From DASSKK01 sp035690495 (GTDB taxonomy: Bacteria > Actinomycetota > Actinomycetes > Propionibacteriales > Nocardioidaceae), in the NCBI GenBank assembly GCA_035690495.1, contig DASSKK010000012.1:1-49743 (forward strand): a stretch of 49,743 bases of DNA. The letters run 5' to 3'. Shown here in pieces: positions 16,161 to 26,511 of the stretch. Within the stretch, counting starts at the first letter, position 1; each line of letters begins with the position of its first letter. Both the position numbers and the translations under genes were made by a program. The notes under the pieces were generated by a model. The model had not been told where the DNA came from and did not search any database. It saw nothing but the letters and a program-made list of their open reading frames with translations.

Positions 16161-16462
16161 ACCCCTACGCCTCGCACACCAGCGCCGGTCCGGACGGCAC
16201 CGACGTCGACCACACAATCCCCTACCAGCGCGGCGACCCCGGGCGACCGCGCCCGCCGGGACAGTCCCGGATCGGGAACTACGGGCTGCTGCGTCGGTTC
16301 ACCCACCGGGTGAAGACCTTCGCCGGCTGGCAGGTCAGGCAACCCTTCCCCGGGCTGTATGTCTGGCGCGACCCCCACGGCGGCTACTACCTCGTCGACC
16401 ACACCGGCACCCGCCGCATCGGCAAGAGCGCGGCATAGCGTTCGCGCGCCCGTGCGGGCCGG

Positions 16463-16468
16463 TAGGCT
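16463..16468 (+). promoter_or_regulatory. Probable -10 element for the ABC-F transcript (TAGGCT)
   Basis: TAGGCT fits TANNNT and lies 9 nt before the ATG of a five-codon leader ORF, so the RNA would begin at or next to that ATG. A weak TTCGCG occupies the -35 position. Confidence 0.5.
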
Positions 16469-16477
16469 ATGCCCATC

Positions 16478-16495
16478 ATGTGGATCGCCCGCTGA
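16478..16495 (+). CDS. Possible leader peptide MWIAR upstream of the ABC-F gene
   Basis: ATG TGG ATC GCC CGC TGA sits just after a -10 box, 60 nt before the ABC-F start. The interval contains a CTCGC-CCG-GCGAG hairpin (16518-16530). Leader peptides controlling antibiotic-resistance ABC-F genes by ribosome stalling are known in several bacteria; whether this one is translated or regulatory is inference. Confidence 0.35.
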   Translation: MWIAR

Positions 16496-16555
16496 CCCGA
16501 CTCGCGCCCGAGGCTCTCTCGCCCGGCGAGTCTTCATCGCTCGAAGGGCTTACGC

Positions 16556-18190
16556 ATGTCCACTCTCACTTCTGCCGTGACCGTCTCCGGTCTCTCGGTC
16601 CGGTTCGGCACCCGGCCCGTCCTCACCGCCATCGATCTCGTTGCTGCGCCCGGCCGCCGAATCGGCCTCGTCGGCGAGAACGGAGCGGGCAAGTCCACGC
16701 TGCTGCGGGCGATCGCGGGCACCCTGCCCTCACGGGCGCAGGTGTCTGGCGGCGTCGCTGCGCCTGCCGACCTGGTGCTGCTCGGCCAGGAGCCCCCGTT
16801 CCGCGACGACGAGACCGTCGCCGAGGTGCTCAGCAAGTCGCTGGCGCCGCTGCGTCGGATGGTCGCCGAGGTCGAGCGGCTCGCCGAGCACATGCATGAC
16901 GAGGACGGCGCCTCGTCGTACGCCGCGGCGCTCGACCTGGCAGTCGCGCACGGCGCGTGGGACGCCGACCGCCGAGCAGAGGAGTCCGCCGAACGGCTGG
17001 GGCTGGGCACCCTCGACCCGGCCCGGCGGATAGGCACGCTCTCCGGCGGCCAGCGGACGCGGCTGGCACTTGCCGGGGTGATGACCACGCGCCCCGACGT
17101 CCTGCTGCTGGACGAGCCGACCAACCACCTCGACGACGACGCCCTCGAAGCGCTGGGCACGTTCCTTGCCGGTCTGCCCGGGGTCGTGGTGCTGGCCAGC
17201 CACGACCGGGTTCTGCTCGACGAGGTGTGCACCGACCTGTTCGACCTGGACCCGGCAGAACTGGGCACCGACGGTTCCGGCAGTCGTCGCTTCGGGGGCG
17301 GTTGGAGTGCCTACCAGCAGCACAAGGCGGCCGCGCGGCGCAGGTGGGAGGAGACCTACGCCGACCAGCAAGAGGACATCGGACGGCTCCGGGACACAGC
17401 CCGGATCGGCACCTCTGCGATCGCGCACGACCGGGGACCGCGCGACAACGACAAGCACATCTACGGCTTCAAGAGGCACAACGTGGAGCGAGCCCAGGCT
17501 CGCCGAAAGAAGGACGCGCAGCGACGCCTGGAGATCGCCGAACGCGGTCAGGTGCGCAAGCCGCGGCCACCCCTACGGCTGCGCGCCGACCTCACCGGCG
17601 CCGGTGCCGGTGGCCGCCTCGTGCAGGTGCGTGACCTGCTCGTCGGCGGCCGGCTCGCGCTCGACCGGCTTGACGTCGACGCAGGGGCGCACCTGCTGGT
17701 CACGGGCGTCAACGGCTCCGGCAAGTCGACGCTGCTCGGCGTGCTGGCCGGCCGGCTGGAACCGTCCCGAGGCACAGTGTCAGTCGCCGCCAGACGGGTC
17801 ACCGAGCTCGCCCAGGACGTGCGCTTCGGCGACCCGCGCCTCAGTGCCCGCGCGACGTACGACGCACTGGTCGGAGCCGAGCGCGCGGCCCGCACCCCGC
17901 TGCGCGATCTCGGGCTGCTCCCGGCGGACCGGCATCGGGCTCCGGTCGGCCTGCTGTCGGTCGGCCAGCGGCGCAGGCTGGGGCTGGCGGTCGCGATCGC
18001 CGCCGAGCCCGACCTGCTGCTGCTCGACGAGCCCACGAACCACATCTCGCTCTCGTTGGCCGGGGAGATCGAGGAGGCGCTGCAGACCACGCCCGGCACC
18101 GTGGTCGTCGCCACCCACGACCGCTGGCTGCGGCGACGCTGGCACGGAGCCGAGCTGCGGTTGACCGGGGAGGCCGCCGGCGGCTGGTAG
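16556..18190 (+). CDS. ABC-F family ATPase (translation factor or ribosome protection type)
   Basis: A 544-residue protein with two ABC domains and no membrane segments, as in ABC-F proteins that act on the ribosome. Domain one: Walker A GENGAGKST near residue 40, signature LSGGQRTRLALAG near 163, Walker B LLLDEPTNHLD near 181. An interdomain linker of about 90 residues rich in Arg and Lys follows (QARRKKDAQRRLE). Domain two: GVNGSGKST near 385, degenerate signature LSVGQRRRLGL, Walker B LLLDEPTNH. AAGGG lies about 8 nt before the ATG. Whether it confers antibiotic resistance or is a housekeeping factor cannot be decided. The TAG stop overlaps the carA promoter. Confidence 0.92.
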   Translation: MSTLTSAVTVSGLSVRFGTRPVLTAIDLVAAPGRRIGLVGENGAGKSTLLRAIAGTLPSRAQVSGGVAAPADLVLLGQEPPFRDDETVAEVLSKSLAPLRRMVAEVERLAEHMHDEDGASSYAAALDLAVAHGAWDADRRAEESAERLGLGTLDPARRIGTLSGGQRTRLALAGVMTTRPDVLLLDEPTNHLDDDALEALGTFLAGLPGVVVLASHDRVLLDEVCTDLFDLDPAELGTDGSGSRRFGGGWSAYQQHKAAARRRWEETYADQQEDIGRLRDTARIGTSAIAHDRGPRDNDKHIYGFKRHNVERAQARRKKDAQRRLEIAERGQVRKPRPPLRLRADLTGAGAGGRLVQVRDLLVGGRLALDRLDVDAGAHLLVTGVNGSGKSTLLGVLAGRLEPSRGTVSVAARRVTELAQDVRFGDPRLSARATYDALVGAERAARTPLRDLGLLPADRHRAPVGLLSVGQRRRLGLAVAIAAEPDLLLLDEPTNHISLSLAGEIEEALQTTPGTVVVATHDRWLRRRWHGAELRLTGEAAGGW

Positions 18191-18193
18191 GGT
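18188..18193 (+). promoter_or_regulatory. Probable -10 element of the carA operon (TAGGGT), overlapping the ABC-F stop codon
   Basis: TAGGGT fits TANNNT; its first three bases are the ABC-F stop codon. Transcription would start near 18200, a few nt before the second PyrR-binding element, matching the arrangement at pyrR. Confidence 0.55.
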
Positions 18194-18203
18194 CACCTCG
18201 ACC

Positions 18204-18244
18204 GACATCCTTTAACCGACCGTCCCGTGAGGCGGAGAAGGAGG
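18204..18244 (+). promoter_or_regulatory. Second PyrR-binding RNA leader, upstream of carA
   Basis: Contains CCG-TCCCGTGAGG-CGG, which again fits the PyrR loop consensus UCCNGNGAGG, with TCCTT pairing to the AAGGA of the AAGGAGG Shine-Dalgarno (18238-18244). By eye it differs from the pyrR copy at five of 41 positions, at loop positions marked N and in the region between the stems. This gives carA-to-pyrF its own UMP-sensitive translational switch. Confidence 0.9.
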
Positions 18245-18249
18245 CCCGG

Positions 18250-19475
18250 GTGGCTCAGCCTGCACGGAATTCGACGCCGATGGTTTCGAGACGCTCGCAA
18301 GCTCGCTCCTCAACCACCGCCGCGATGCTCGTCCTCGAGGACGGCCGCACGTTCCACGGCGACTCCTACGGAGCCGAGGGCGAGACCTTCGGCGAGGCCG
18401 TGTTCAACACCGGCATGACCGGCTACCAGGAGACCCTCACCGACCCGTCCTATCACCGGCAGGTGGTGGTGATGACCGCGCCGCACGTCGGCAACACCGG
18501 GATGAACGACGAGGATCCCGAGTCGAGCCGGATCTGGGTCAGCGGGTACGTCGTCCGCGACCCTGCGCGGACCCCCTCGAACTGGCGCTCCCGCCGCACT
18601 CTCGAGGACGCGTTGCGGGAGCAGAACGTGGTCGGCATCAGCGGGATCGACACCCGTGCGCTGACCCGGCATCTGCGCGAGCGCGGCGCGATGCGCGTGG
18701 GCATCTCCGCCACCGAGACCGACCCGGAGCAGCTGCTGCAACGGGTGCGCGGCTCCGCGCCGATGGCGGGTGCCGAGCTCGCCACCGAGGTCAGCACCCC
18801 GACGGCGTACGTCGTGCCTGCGGCCTCGACCGGCGGGAAGCAGTCCACGGTGGCGGCGCTCGACCTCGGGATCAAGGCGAACACGCCGCGGACGCTGGCC
18901 GAGCGCGGCATCGAGACCCACGTGCTGCCGGCCACGGCCACCTTCGAGCAGGTGCGGGCGACGGGCGCCGACGGCGTGTTCTTCTCCAACGGTCCCGGCG
19001 ACCCGGCTGCCACCGAGCGCCAGGTGGCGCTGCTGCGCGAGGTGCTGGACGCGGGCATGCCCTACTTCGGGATCTGCTTCGGCAACCAGCTGTTCGCACG
19101 CGCCCTCGGCTTCGACACCTACAAGCTGACCTACGGGCACCGCGGCATCAACCAGCCGGTGCTGGACCGGACCACCGGAAAGGTGGAGGTCACCGCCCAC
19201 AACCACGGGTTCGCGGTCCGTGCTCCGCTCGACCGGCCCACCTCGACGCCGTACGGCGAGGCGACAGTGAGCCATGTCTGCCTCAACGACGACGTCGTCG
19301 AGGGGCTCGAGCTGCGACGCGACGGCGAGCTGGTCGCGTTCTCGGTGCAGTACCACCCCGAGGCCGCCGCCGGGCCGCACGACGCGGCATACCTGTTCGA
19401 CAGATTCTGCGAGCTGATGGGTGGTTTCGAGGCTCGCTCCGCTCGCACCTCAACCACCGGAGAGGGGACCCACTG

Positions 19476-19476
<1 letters not shown>
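18250..19476 (+). CDS. carA: Carbamoyl phosphate synthase small subunit
   Basis: Glutaminase subunit that feeds ammonia to CarB. The C-terminal class I glutamine amidotransferase domain has FSNGPGDP, the nucleophile Cys in YFGICFGNQLF and the His/Glu pair in SVQYHPEA. GTG 18250 is chosen because AAGGAGG is 5 nt upstream; the canonical N-terminus MLVLEDGRTF starts only at codon 26 (ATG 18325), and the extra residues include a palindromic repeat (18282-18319). A second repeat (19423-19459) forms most of the C-terminal tail GGFEARSARTSTTGEGTH. The stop overlaps the carB ATG. Confidence 0.96.
18282..18319 (+). repeat. Palindromic repeat at the 5' end of carA
   Basis: GGTTTCGAGACG at the left end, CTCCTCAACCACCG at the right. 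It lies between the Shine-Dalgarno-linked GTG and the canonical CarA start and is read as MVSRRSQARSSTTA. Confidence 0.85.
19423..19459 (+). repeat. Palindromic repeat at the 3' end of carA
   Basis: GGTTTCGAGGCTCGC to CTCAACCACCG, read in frame as GFEARSARTSTTG in the CarA tail. It ends immediately before the GGAGAGGGG ribosome-binding site of carB. Confidence 0.85.
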
Positions 19477-22810
<3,334 letters not shown>

Positions 22811-22814
<4 letters not shown>

Positions 22815-23902
22815 GCGGCTACCGGTGGCTGTTCGACCACGTCCTGGTGCACCTGGACGCGGAGCGGGCCCACCGCCTCGGCTTCTGGCTGGTTCGTCAG
22901 CGTTTTCGCGTCCGTTTCACGCGGGGCGACCGCGGACGAATCGGGGGTGCGGGGGTGCGGGCGATGGGGATCGACTTCCCCGGCGTGCTGGGGCTCGCCG
23001 CCGGGTTCGACAAGAACGCCGTCGGCATCGACGCACTGGCCGCGCTCGGCTTCTCGTTCGTCGAGGTCGGCACGGTGACCGGAGAGCCCCAGCCCGGCAA
23101 CCAGCGGCCGCGCCTGTTCCGGCTGCCCGCCGACCGGGCGGTGGTCAACCGGATGGGCTTCAACAACGACGGCGCGGAGGTGGTGGCCGCCCGGCTGGGG
23201 CGGCGGGCCGGGGGGCTCCGGGCGGGAGTCCGGTGGTTTCGAGGCTCGCAGGCTCGCACCTCAACCACCAAGGTGGTCGTGGGAGTGAACATCGGCAAGA
23301 CCAAGGCCGTGCCCGAGCACGACGAGGCTGCGGTGCTCGCCGACTACCGGAAGTCGGCCGGGCTGCTGGCGCCGTACGCCGACTACCTGGTCGTCAACGT
23401 CAGCTCGCCGAACACGCCAGGCCTGCGCGACCTGCAGGCCGTGGACCGGCTGCGTCCGCTGCTGGACGGGGTACGCCGTGCCGCAGACGCCGCGACTCCC
23501 GGGAGACGGGTGCCGTTGCTGGTCAAGATCGCCCCGGATCTGTCCGACAAGGACGTGCTGGCCGTCGCGGACCTGGCCGTCGATGTGGGCCTCGACGGGA
23601 TCGTGGCCACCAACACCACCGTCGCACGGGACGGCCTGCGCTCGTCGCCGGAGGACGTGGAGCGGGCCGGGCCCGGAGGCCTCTCCGGAGCGCCGCTGCG
23701 TGGGCGCTCCCTGGACGTGCTGCGGCTGCTGCGTGACCGCGTAGGCCCCGGCCTGACGCTGGTCTCGGTCGGGGGGATCGAGACCGCTGCGGATGCCCGG
23801 GCCCGCCTCGACGCAGGGGCAACGCTGCTTCAGGCCTACACCGCGTTCGTCTACCACGGGGCCGGTTGGCCGCGGCGGGTGCAAAGGCAGTTGGAGCGGT
23901 GA
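22811..23902 (+). CDS. pyrD: Dihydroorotate dehydrogenase (quinone), class 2
   Basis: Membrane-associated FMN enzyme that oxidises dihydroorotate to orotate with quinone. The 363-residue protein has the class 2 N-terminal helix region (YRWLFDHVLVHLDAERAHRLGFWLV) and LGLAAGFDKNA, VVNRMGFNNDG, the catalytic serine in VVNVSSPNTPGLRDLQ, KIAPDLSD, TNTTVARDG and GGLSGAPLRGRS. All expected active-site residues look intact. A palindromic repeat (23235-23269) is read in frame as WFRGSQARTSTTK before VVVGVNIGKTK. GTG 22811 overlaps the carB stop; earlier in-frame starts would lie inside carB. Confidence 0.96.
23235..23269 (+). repeat. Palindromic repeat inserted in frame in pyrD
   Basis: With three flanking bases it reads GGTGGTTTCGAGG...CCTCAACCACC, a near-perfect palindrome whose centre is GCTCGCAGGCTCGCA. 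It sits at a surface segment between two conserved blocks of class 2 PyrD. Confidence 0.85.
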
Positions 23903-24741
23903 GCGGGGTCTCGAGCGGCGGCCCGGTCTCGACATCGGGCCGGGTGCTCTCCGTTCGCCGAGTGGGATCCCACCACCAGCTCGCGCTGGTCGCCCCGGGC
24001 GTCGCCGAGCGGTTCCGTCCCGGCGCCCTCCTCGCGGTCGGCGTCGGCGGACCGCTGAGCGAGCGCTGCGTGCCGCTCGGCCTGCCGATCTACCGGGTCC
24101 GGGTCAGCGGCACCTACGGCGGCACGGTCGAGACCGTGTTCGACGCGGACGGACCCGCGACCAGATGGCTGGCCGAGGCGCCCGCCGGTACGACTCTGCG
24201 CGTGACCGGTCCGCTCGGCCGCCCCTACGCGCTGCCGAAGGATCCGGTCACCTGCCTGCTGGTCGGGGAGAGCGCGGCGGCCGCGCCGCTGTTCGCGCTC
24301 GCCGAGCGGCTGCGCGAACGCGGCTGTGTGGTGCACATGGTCCTCGGCGCGGCGACCGACGCGGACCTGTTCGGCGCGCTGGACGCCCGTCGCTCGACGC
24401 GAGGGGTGACCGTCACCACCCGGGACGGCTCCGTCGGCACGGCCGGAACCGTCCTCGACGTGCTTCCCGACGTACTCGACCGTATCGACGCTGAGGTCGT
24501 GTACGCCGCGACCAGCAACGTCACCGCCCACGGCGTGGCCCGTCTGGCCGAGGAGCACGGCGCCTGGAGCCAGACGGCCGTGGGGTTCCCGCTGACCTGC
24601 GGGACAGGGCTCTGCCAGGGCTGCATGGTGCCCGTGGTCGGCGAGGACGCCGTGGCCCGCACGGTGCGGGGCTGCGTGGACGGGCCGGTCTTCCGCGGCG
24701 ACCGGGTGCGGTGGGACGAACTCGCCGGGCAGCGCGCATGA
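23899..24741 (+). CDS. PyrK-like electron transfer protein with degenerate flavin/NAD motifs
   Basis: A 280-residue homologue of PyrK, the FAD and [2Fe-2S] subunit that links class 1B dihydroorotate dehydrogenase to NAD+. The four cluster cysteines are present: Cys234, Cys239 and Cys242 in CGTGLCQGCMVP, and Cys259 in VRGCVDGPVF. However, the FAD-binding RxYS-type motif is not recognisable (ERCVPLGLPIY), and the usual GGGxGxAP nucleotide loop is GESAAAAP (123-130). It overlaps pyrD and the PyrD1B-like gene by 4 nt each. It may still pass electrons, but NAD+ or FAD binding is doubtful. Confidence 0.8.
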   Translation: MSGVSSGGPVSTSGRVLSVRRVGSHHQLALVAPGVAERFRPGALLAVGVGGPLSERCVPLGLPIYRVRVSGTYGGTVETVFDADGPATRWLAEAPAGTTLRVTGPLGRPYALPKDPVTCLLVGESAAAAPLFALAERLRERGCVVHMVLGAATDADLFGALDARRSTRGVTVTTRDGSVGTAGTVLDVLPDVLDRIDAEVVYAATSNVTAHGVARLAEEHGAWSQTAVGFPLTCGTGLCQGCMVPVVGEDAVARTVRGCVDGPVFRGDRVRWDELAGQRA

Positions 24742-25664
24742 ACGCTCCCGATCTGACCACGCGCCTCGGCGAGACGGTCCTGCCGGATCCGCTGCTGACC
24801 GCGTCCGGTTGCGGCGGGACCGGCTGCGAGCTCGACCCATTCCTCGACATGTCCACGCTGGCAGGGTTCGTCACCCGCACGATCACCCTCGATGCGTCCG
24901 CGGGGCGCCCGCTCCCGCGGGTCGTCACCACGCCCTCCGGACTGCTGTCGGCCATGGGCGGGCAGAACCCCGGCCTCCAGGGGTTCCTCGCCGCCGAGCT
25001 GCCCTGGCTGGCCCGCCGACGGGTGCGGACCGTGGTCTCGATAGCCGGCAGGACGCTGGGGGAGTACGGCGAGCTGACCCGCCGGGTCGGCCAGGCTCCC
25101 GGTGTGCACGGCCTCGAGGTGAACATGGCCACCGCGAACTCTGAAGCCCGCGACCGCGACTTCGACACCGACCCGCGCCAGGTCGCCAAGGTCGTCAACG
25201 TCGTGCGCCGCGACGCGCCCCGCGGCGTGGCAGTCTGGGCCAAGCTCAGTCCGCACTCCCGACTGGTCGACCTGGCCCGTGCGGCAGCCGACGAGGGCGC
25301 GGACGCTCTCGTGCTCGTGCACGGCTTCCCCGGGATGCTCGGAGGGGGCGTCGGCCGGCTGAGCGGCCCCGCCGTGCATCCCCTGGCGCTGGAGTGCGTC
25401 TGGCGGGTCCACGAGGCCCTTTCGCGCATGCCGATCGTCGGCGTCGGCGGCATCCGCAGTGCCGCCGACGTCTGGGGCATGCTGCTCGCCGGTGCGAGCG
25501 CCGTCCAGCTCGGCAGCGTGCTGCTCTCCGATCCCGCCGCGCCTGCTCGGATCCTGACCGACCTGCGGGCCCTGCCGGCCCTGCAGGGGTACTCACGGCT
25601 CGCCGACGTGGTCGGCGCCGCGCACGCACCAGTCGCGCACGCACCAGAGGAGGAACGCGCGTGA
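24738..25664 (+). CDS. Class 1B dihydroorotate dehydrogenase paralogue with altered orotate site
   Basis: A 308-residue TIM-barrel protein clearly related to PyrDB (class 1B). FMN-binding parts persist: TASGCGGTG, Lys169 in AKLSP, LSGPAVHPLAL, VGVGGIRSA and GASAVQLGS. The residues I expect at the orotate site are changed: TKS is TRT (Arg47), GMLNAIGL is GLLSAMGG (Ser71, Gly75), NISCPN is NMATAN (Thr132 for the catalytic Cys) and INT is VHG (His195-Gly196). With an intact class 2 PyrD two genes upstream, this is unlikely to be the main dihydroorotate dehydrogenase. It overlaps the PyrK-like gene and pyrF by 4 nt each. Its function is unknown. Confidence 0.8.
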   Translation: MNAPDLTTRLGETVLPDPLLTASGCGGTGCELDPFLDMSTLAGFVTRTITLDASAGRPLPRVVTTPSGLLSAMGGQNPGLQGFLAAELPWLARRRVRTVVSIAGRTLGEYGELTRRVGQAPGVHGLEVNMATANSEARDRDFDTDPRQVAKVVNVVRRDAPRGVAVWAKLSPHSRLVDLARAAADEGADALVLVHGFPGMLGGGVGRLSGPAVHPLALECVWRVHEALSRMPIVGVGGIRSAADVWGMLLAGASAVQLGSVLLSDPAAPARILTDLRALPALQGYSRLADVVGAAHAPVAHAPEEERA

Positions 25665-26485
25665 GGTTCGGCACGAGGCTCCAGGCGGCCATCGAGGGAC
25701 GTGGCCGGCTGTGCGTCGGCATCGACCCGCATCCCGGGCTGCTCGATGCCTGGGGGCTGACCGACAGCCCTTTCGGGCTGGAGAAGTTCGCGCTGGGCGT
25801 GGTCGAGGCCGTCGGTGCGACGGCTGCCGTGCTCAAGCCCCAGTCGGCGTTCTTCGAACGCCACGGGTCCCGCGGGATCGCGGTCCTGGAGCAGGTCGTC
25901 GCCGGTGCCCGCGAGCTCGGGGCACTGGTCGTCCTGGACGTCAAGCGCGGTGACATCGGCTCCACTGCCCAGGCCTACGCGGACGCCTACCTCGACCCCT
26001 CCTCGCCGCTTGCGGCCGACGCGATCACCGCCAGCCCGTTCCTCGGATTCGGCTCGCTGGACCCGTTGCTGGAGACCGCACTCGCCCACGGCGCCGGCGT
26101 GTTCGTGCTCGCGCTGACGTCCAACCCCGAGGGACCGCAGGTGCAGCACGCTCGTGCCGACGACGGCCGCACGGTCGCCGGCATCGTCCTGGACGCGGTG
26201 GCCGCCCGCAACGCCGCCATCGAGGGCCTCGGGTCGGTCGGCGCGGTAGTGGGAGCCACGATCGGAGGCAGCGGCGAGCGGCTGGACGTGAACGGGCCGC
26301 TGCTGGTCCCGGGGATCGGCGCCCAGGGCGGCACCGCTGACGACGTACGCCGGATCTTCGGTCCGGCAGCCCGCAACGTGCTCCCAAGCAGCTCACGGGG
26401 GATCCTGGCAGCCGGCCCCGACCTGGCGGCGCTGCGCGAAGCCGTCGAGCGCACCGCGGCGGAGTTCGAGGGGTTCGGCTCGTAG
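25661..26485 (+). CDS. pyrF: Orotidine 5'-phosphate decarboxylase (type 2)
   Basis: Decarboxylates OMP to UMP, the last step of the pathway. The 274-residue protein has LCVGIDPHPG near residue 18, KPQSAFFE near 59 and the catalytic DVKRGDIGSTA near 91, the form typical of the longer actinobacterial type 2 enzymes, plus VPGIGAQGG near 216. GTG 25661 overlaps the preceding stop and has GAGGAGG upstream. It closes the carA-pyrF operon. Confidence 0.96.
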   Translation: MRFGTRLQAAIEGRGRLCVGIDPHPGLLDAWGLTDSPFGLEKFALGVVEAVGATAAVLKPQSAFFERHGSRGIAVLEQVVAGARELGALVVLDVKRGDIGSTAQAYADAYLDPSSPLAADAITASPFLGFGSLDPLLETALAHGAGVFVLALTSNPEGPQVQHARADDGRTVAGIVLDAVAARNAAIEGLGSVGAVVGATIGGSGERLDVNGPLLVPGIGAQGGTADDVRRIFGPAARNVLPSSSRGILAAGPDLAALREAVERTAAEFEGFGS

Positions 26486-26511
26486 CGGCACCTGCTGGTA
26501 GAACTATCGCC

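Larger units (their letters stand above)
14667..16438 (+). pseudogene. DUF222/HNH endonuclease gene broken by two hairpin elements
   Basis: Remnant of a DUF222-HNH protein, a family abundant in actinobacteria. Part one (14667-15161) ends VDEQVATYADGRLAF. A 72-bp element then introduces an in-frame TAA at 15225. Part two (15234-16087, same frame) contains DHGLRGFHLRGSFGLIARLDA, a long acidic Pro/Glu/Asp-rich linker and FTITPVLDPVGQ. A second 73-bp element shifts the frame. Part three (16161-16438) contains DVDHTIPY, GNYGLLRR and HRVKTFAGW, the HNH-type end. From memory of the family, about 25-30 residues seem missing at each element. GTG 14667 or ATG 14673 could be the start. It is probably inactive; a recoded or split product is unlikely. 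Confidence 0.85.

Noticed and set aside
19063..19100. CarA active site GICFGNQ instead of GICLGHQ as a sign of inactivity
   Set aside because: The nucleophile Cys and the HPE pair are intact, and the FGNQ form is, as far as I recall, common in actinobacterial CarA.
23905..23942. GGTCTCGAGC and GGTCTCGACATCGGGCC near the start of the PyrK-like gene as another repeat
   Set aside because: Only the left half resembles the repeat; there is no CTCGACCACC or CTCAACCACC end.
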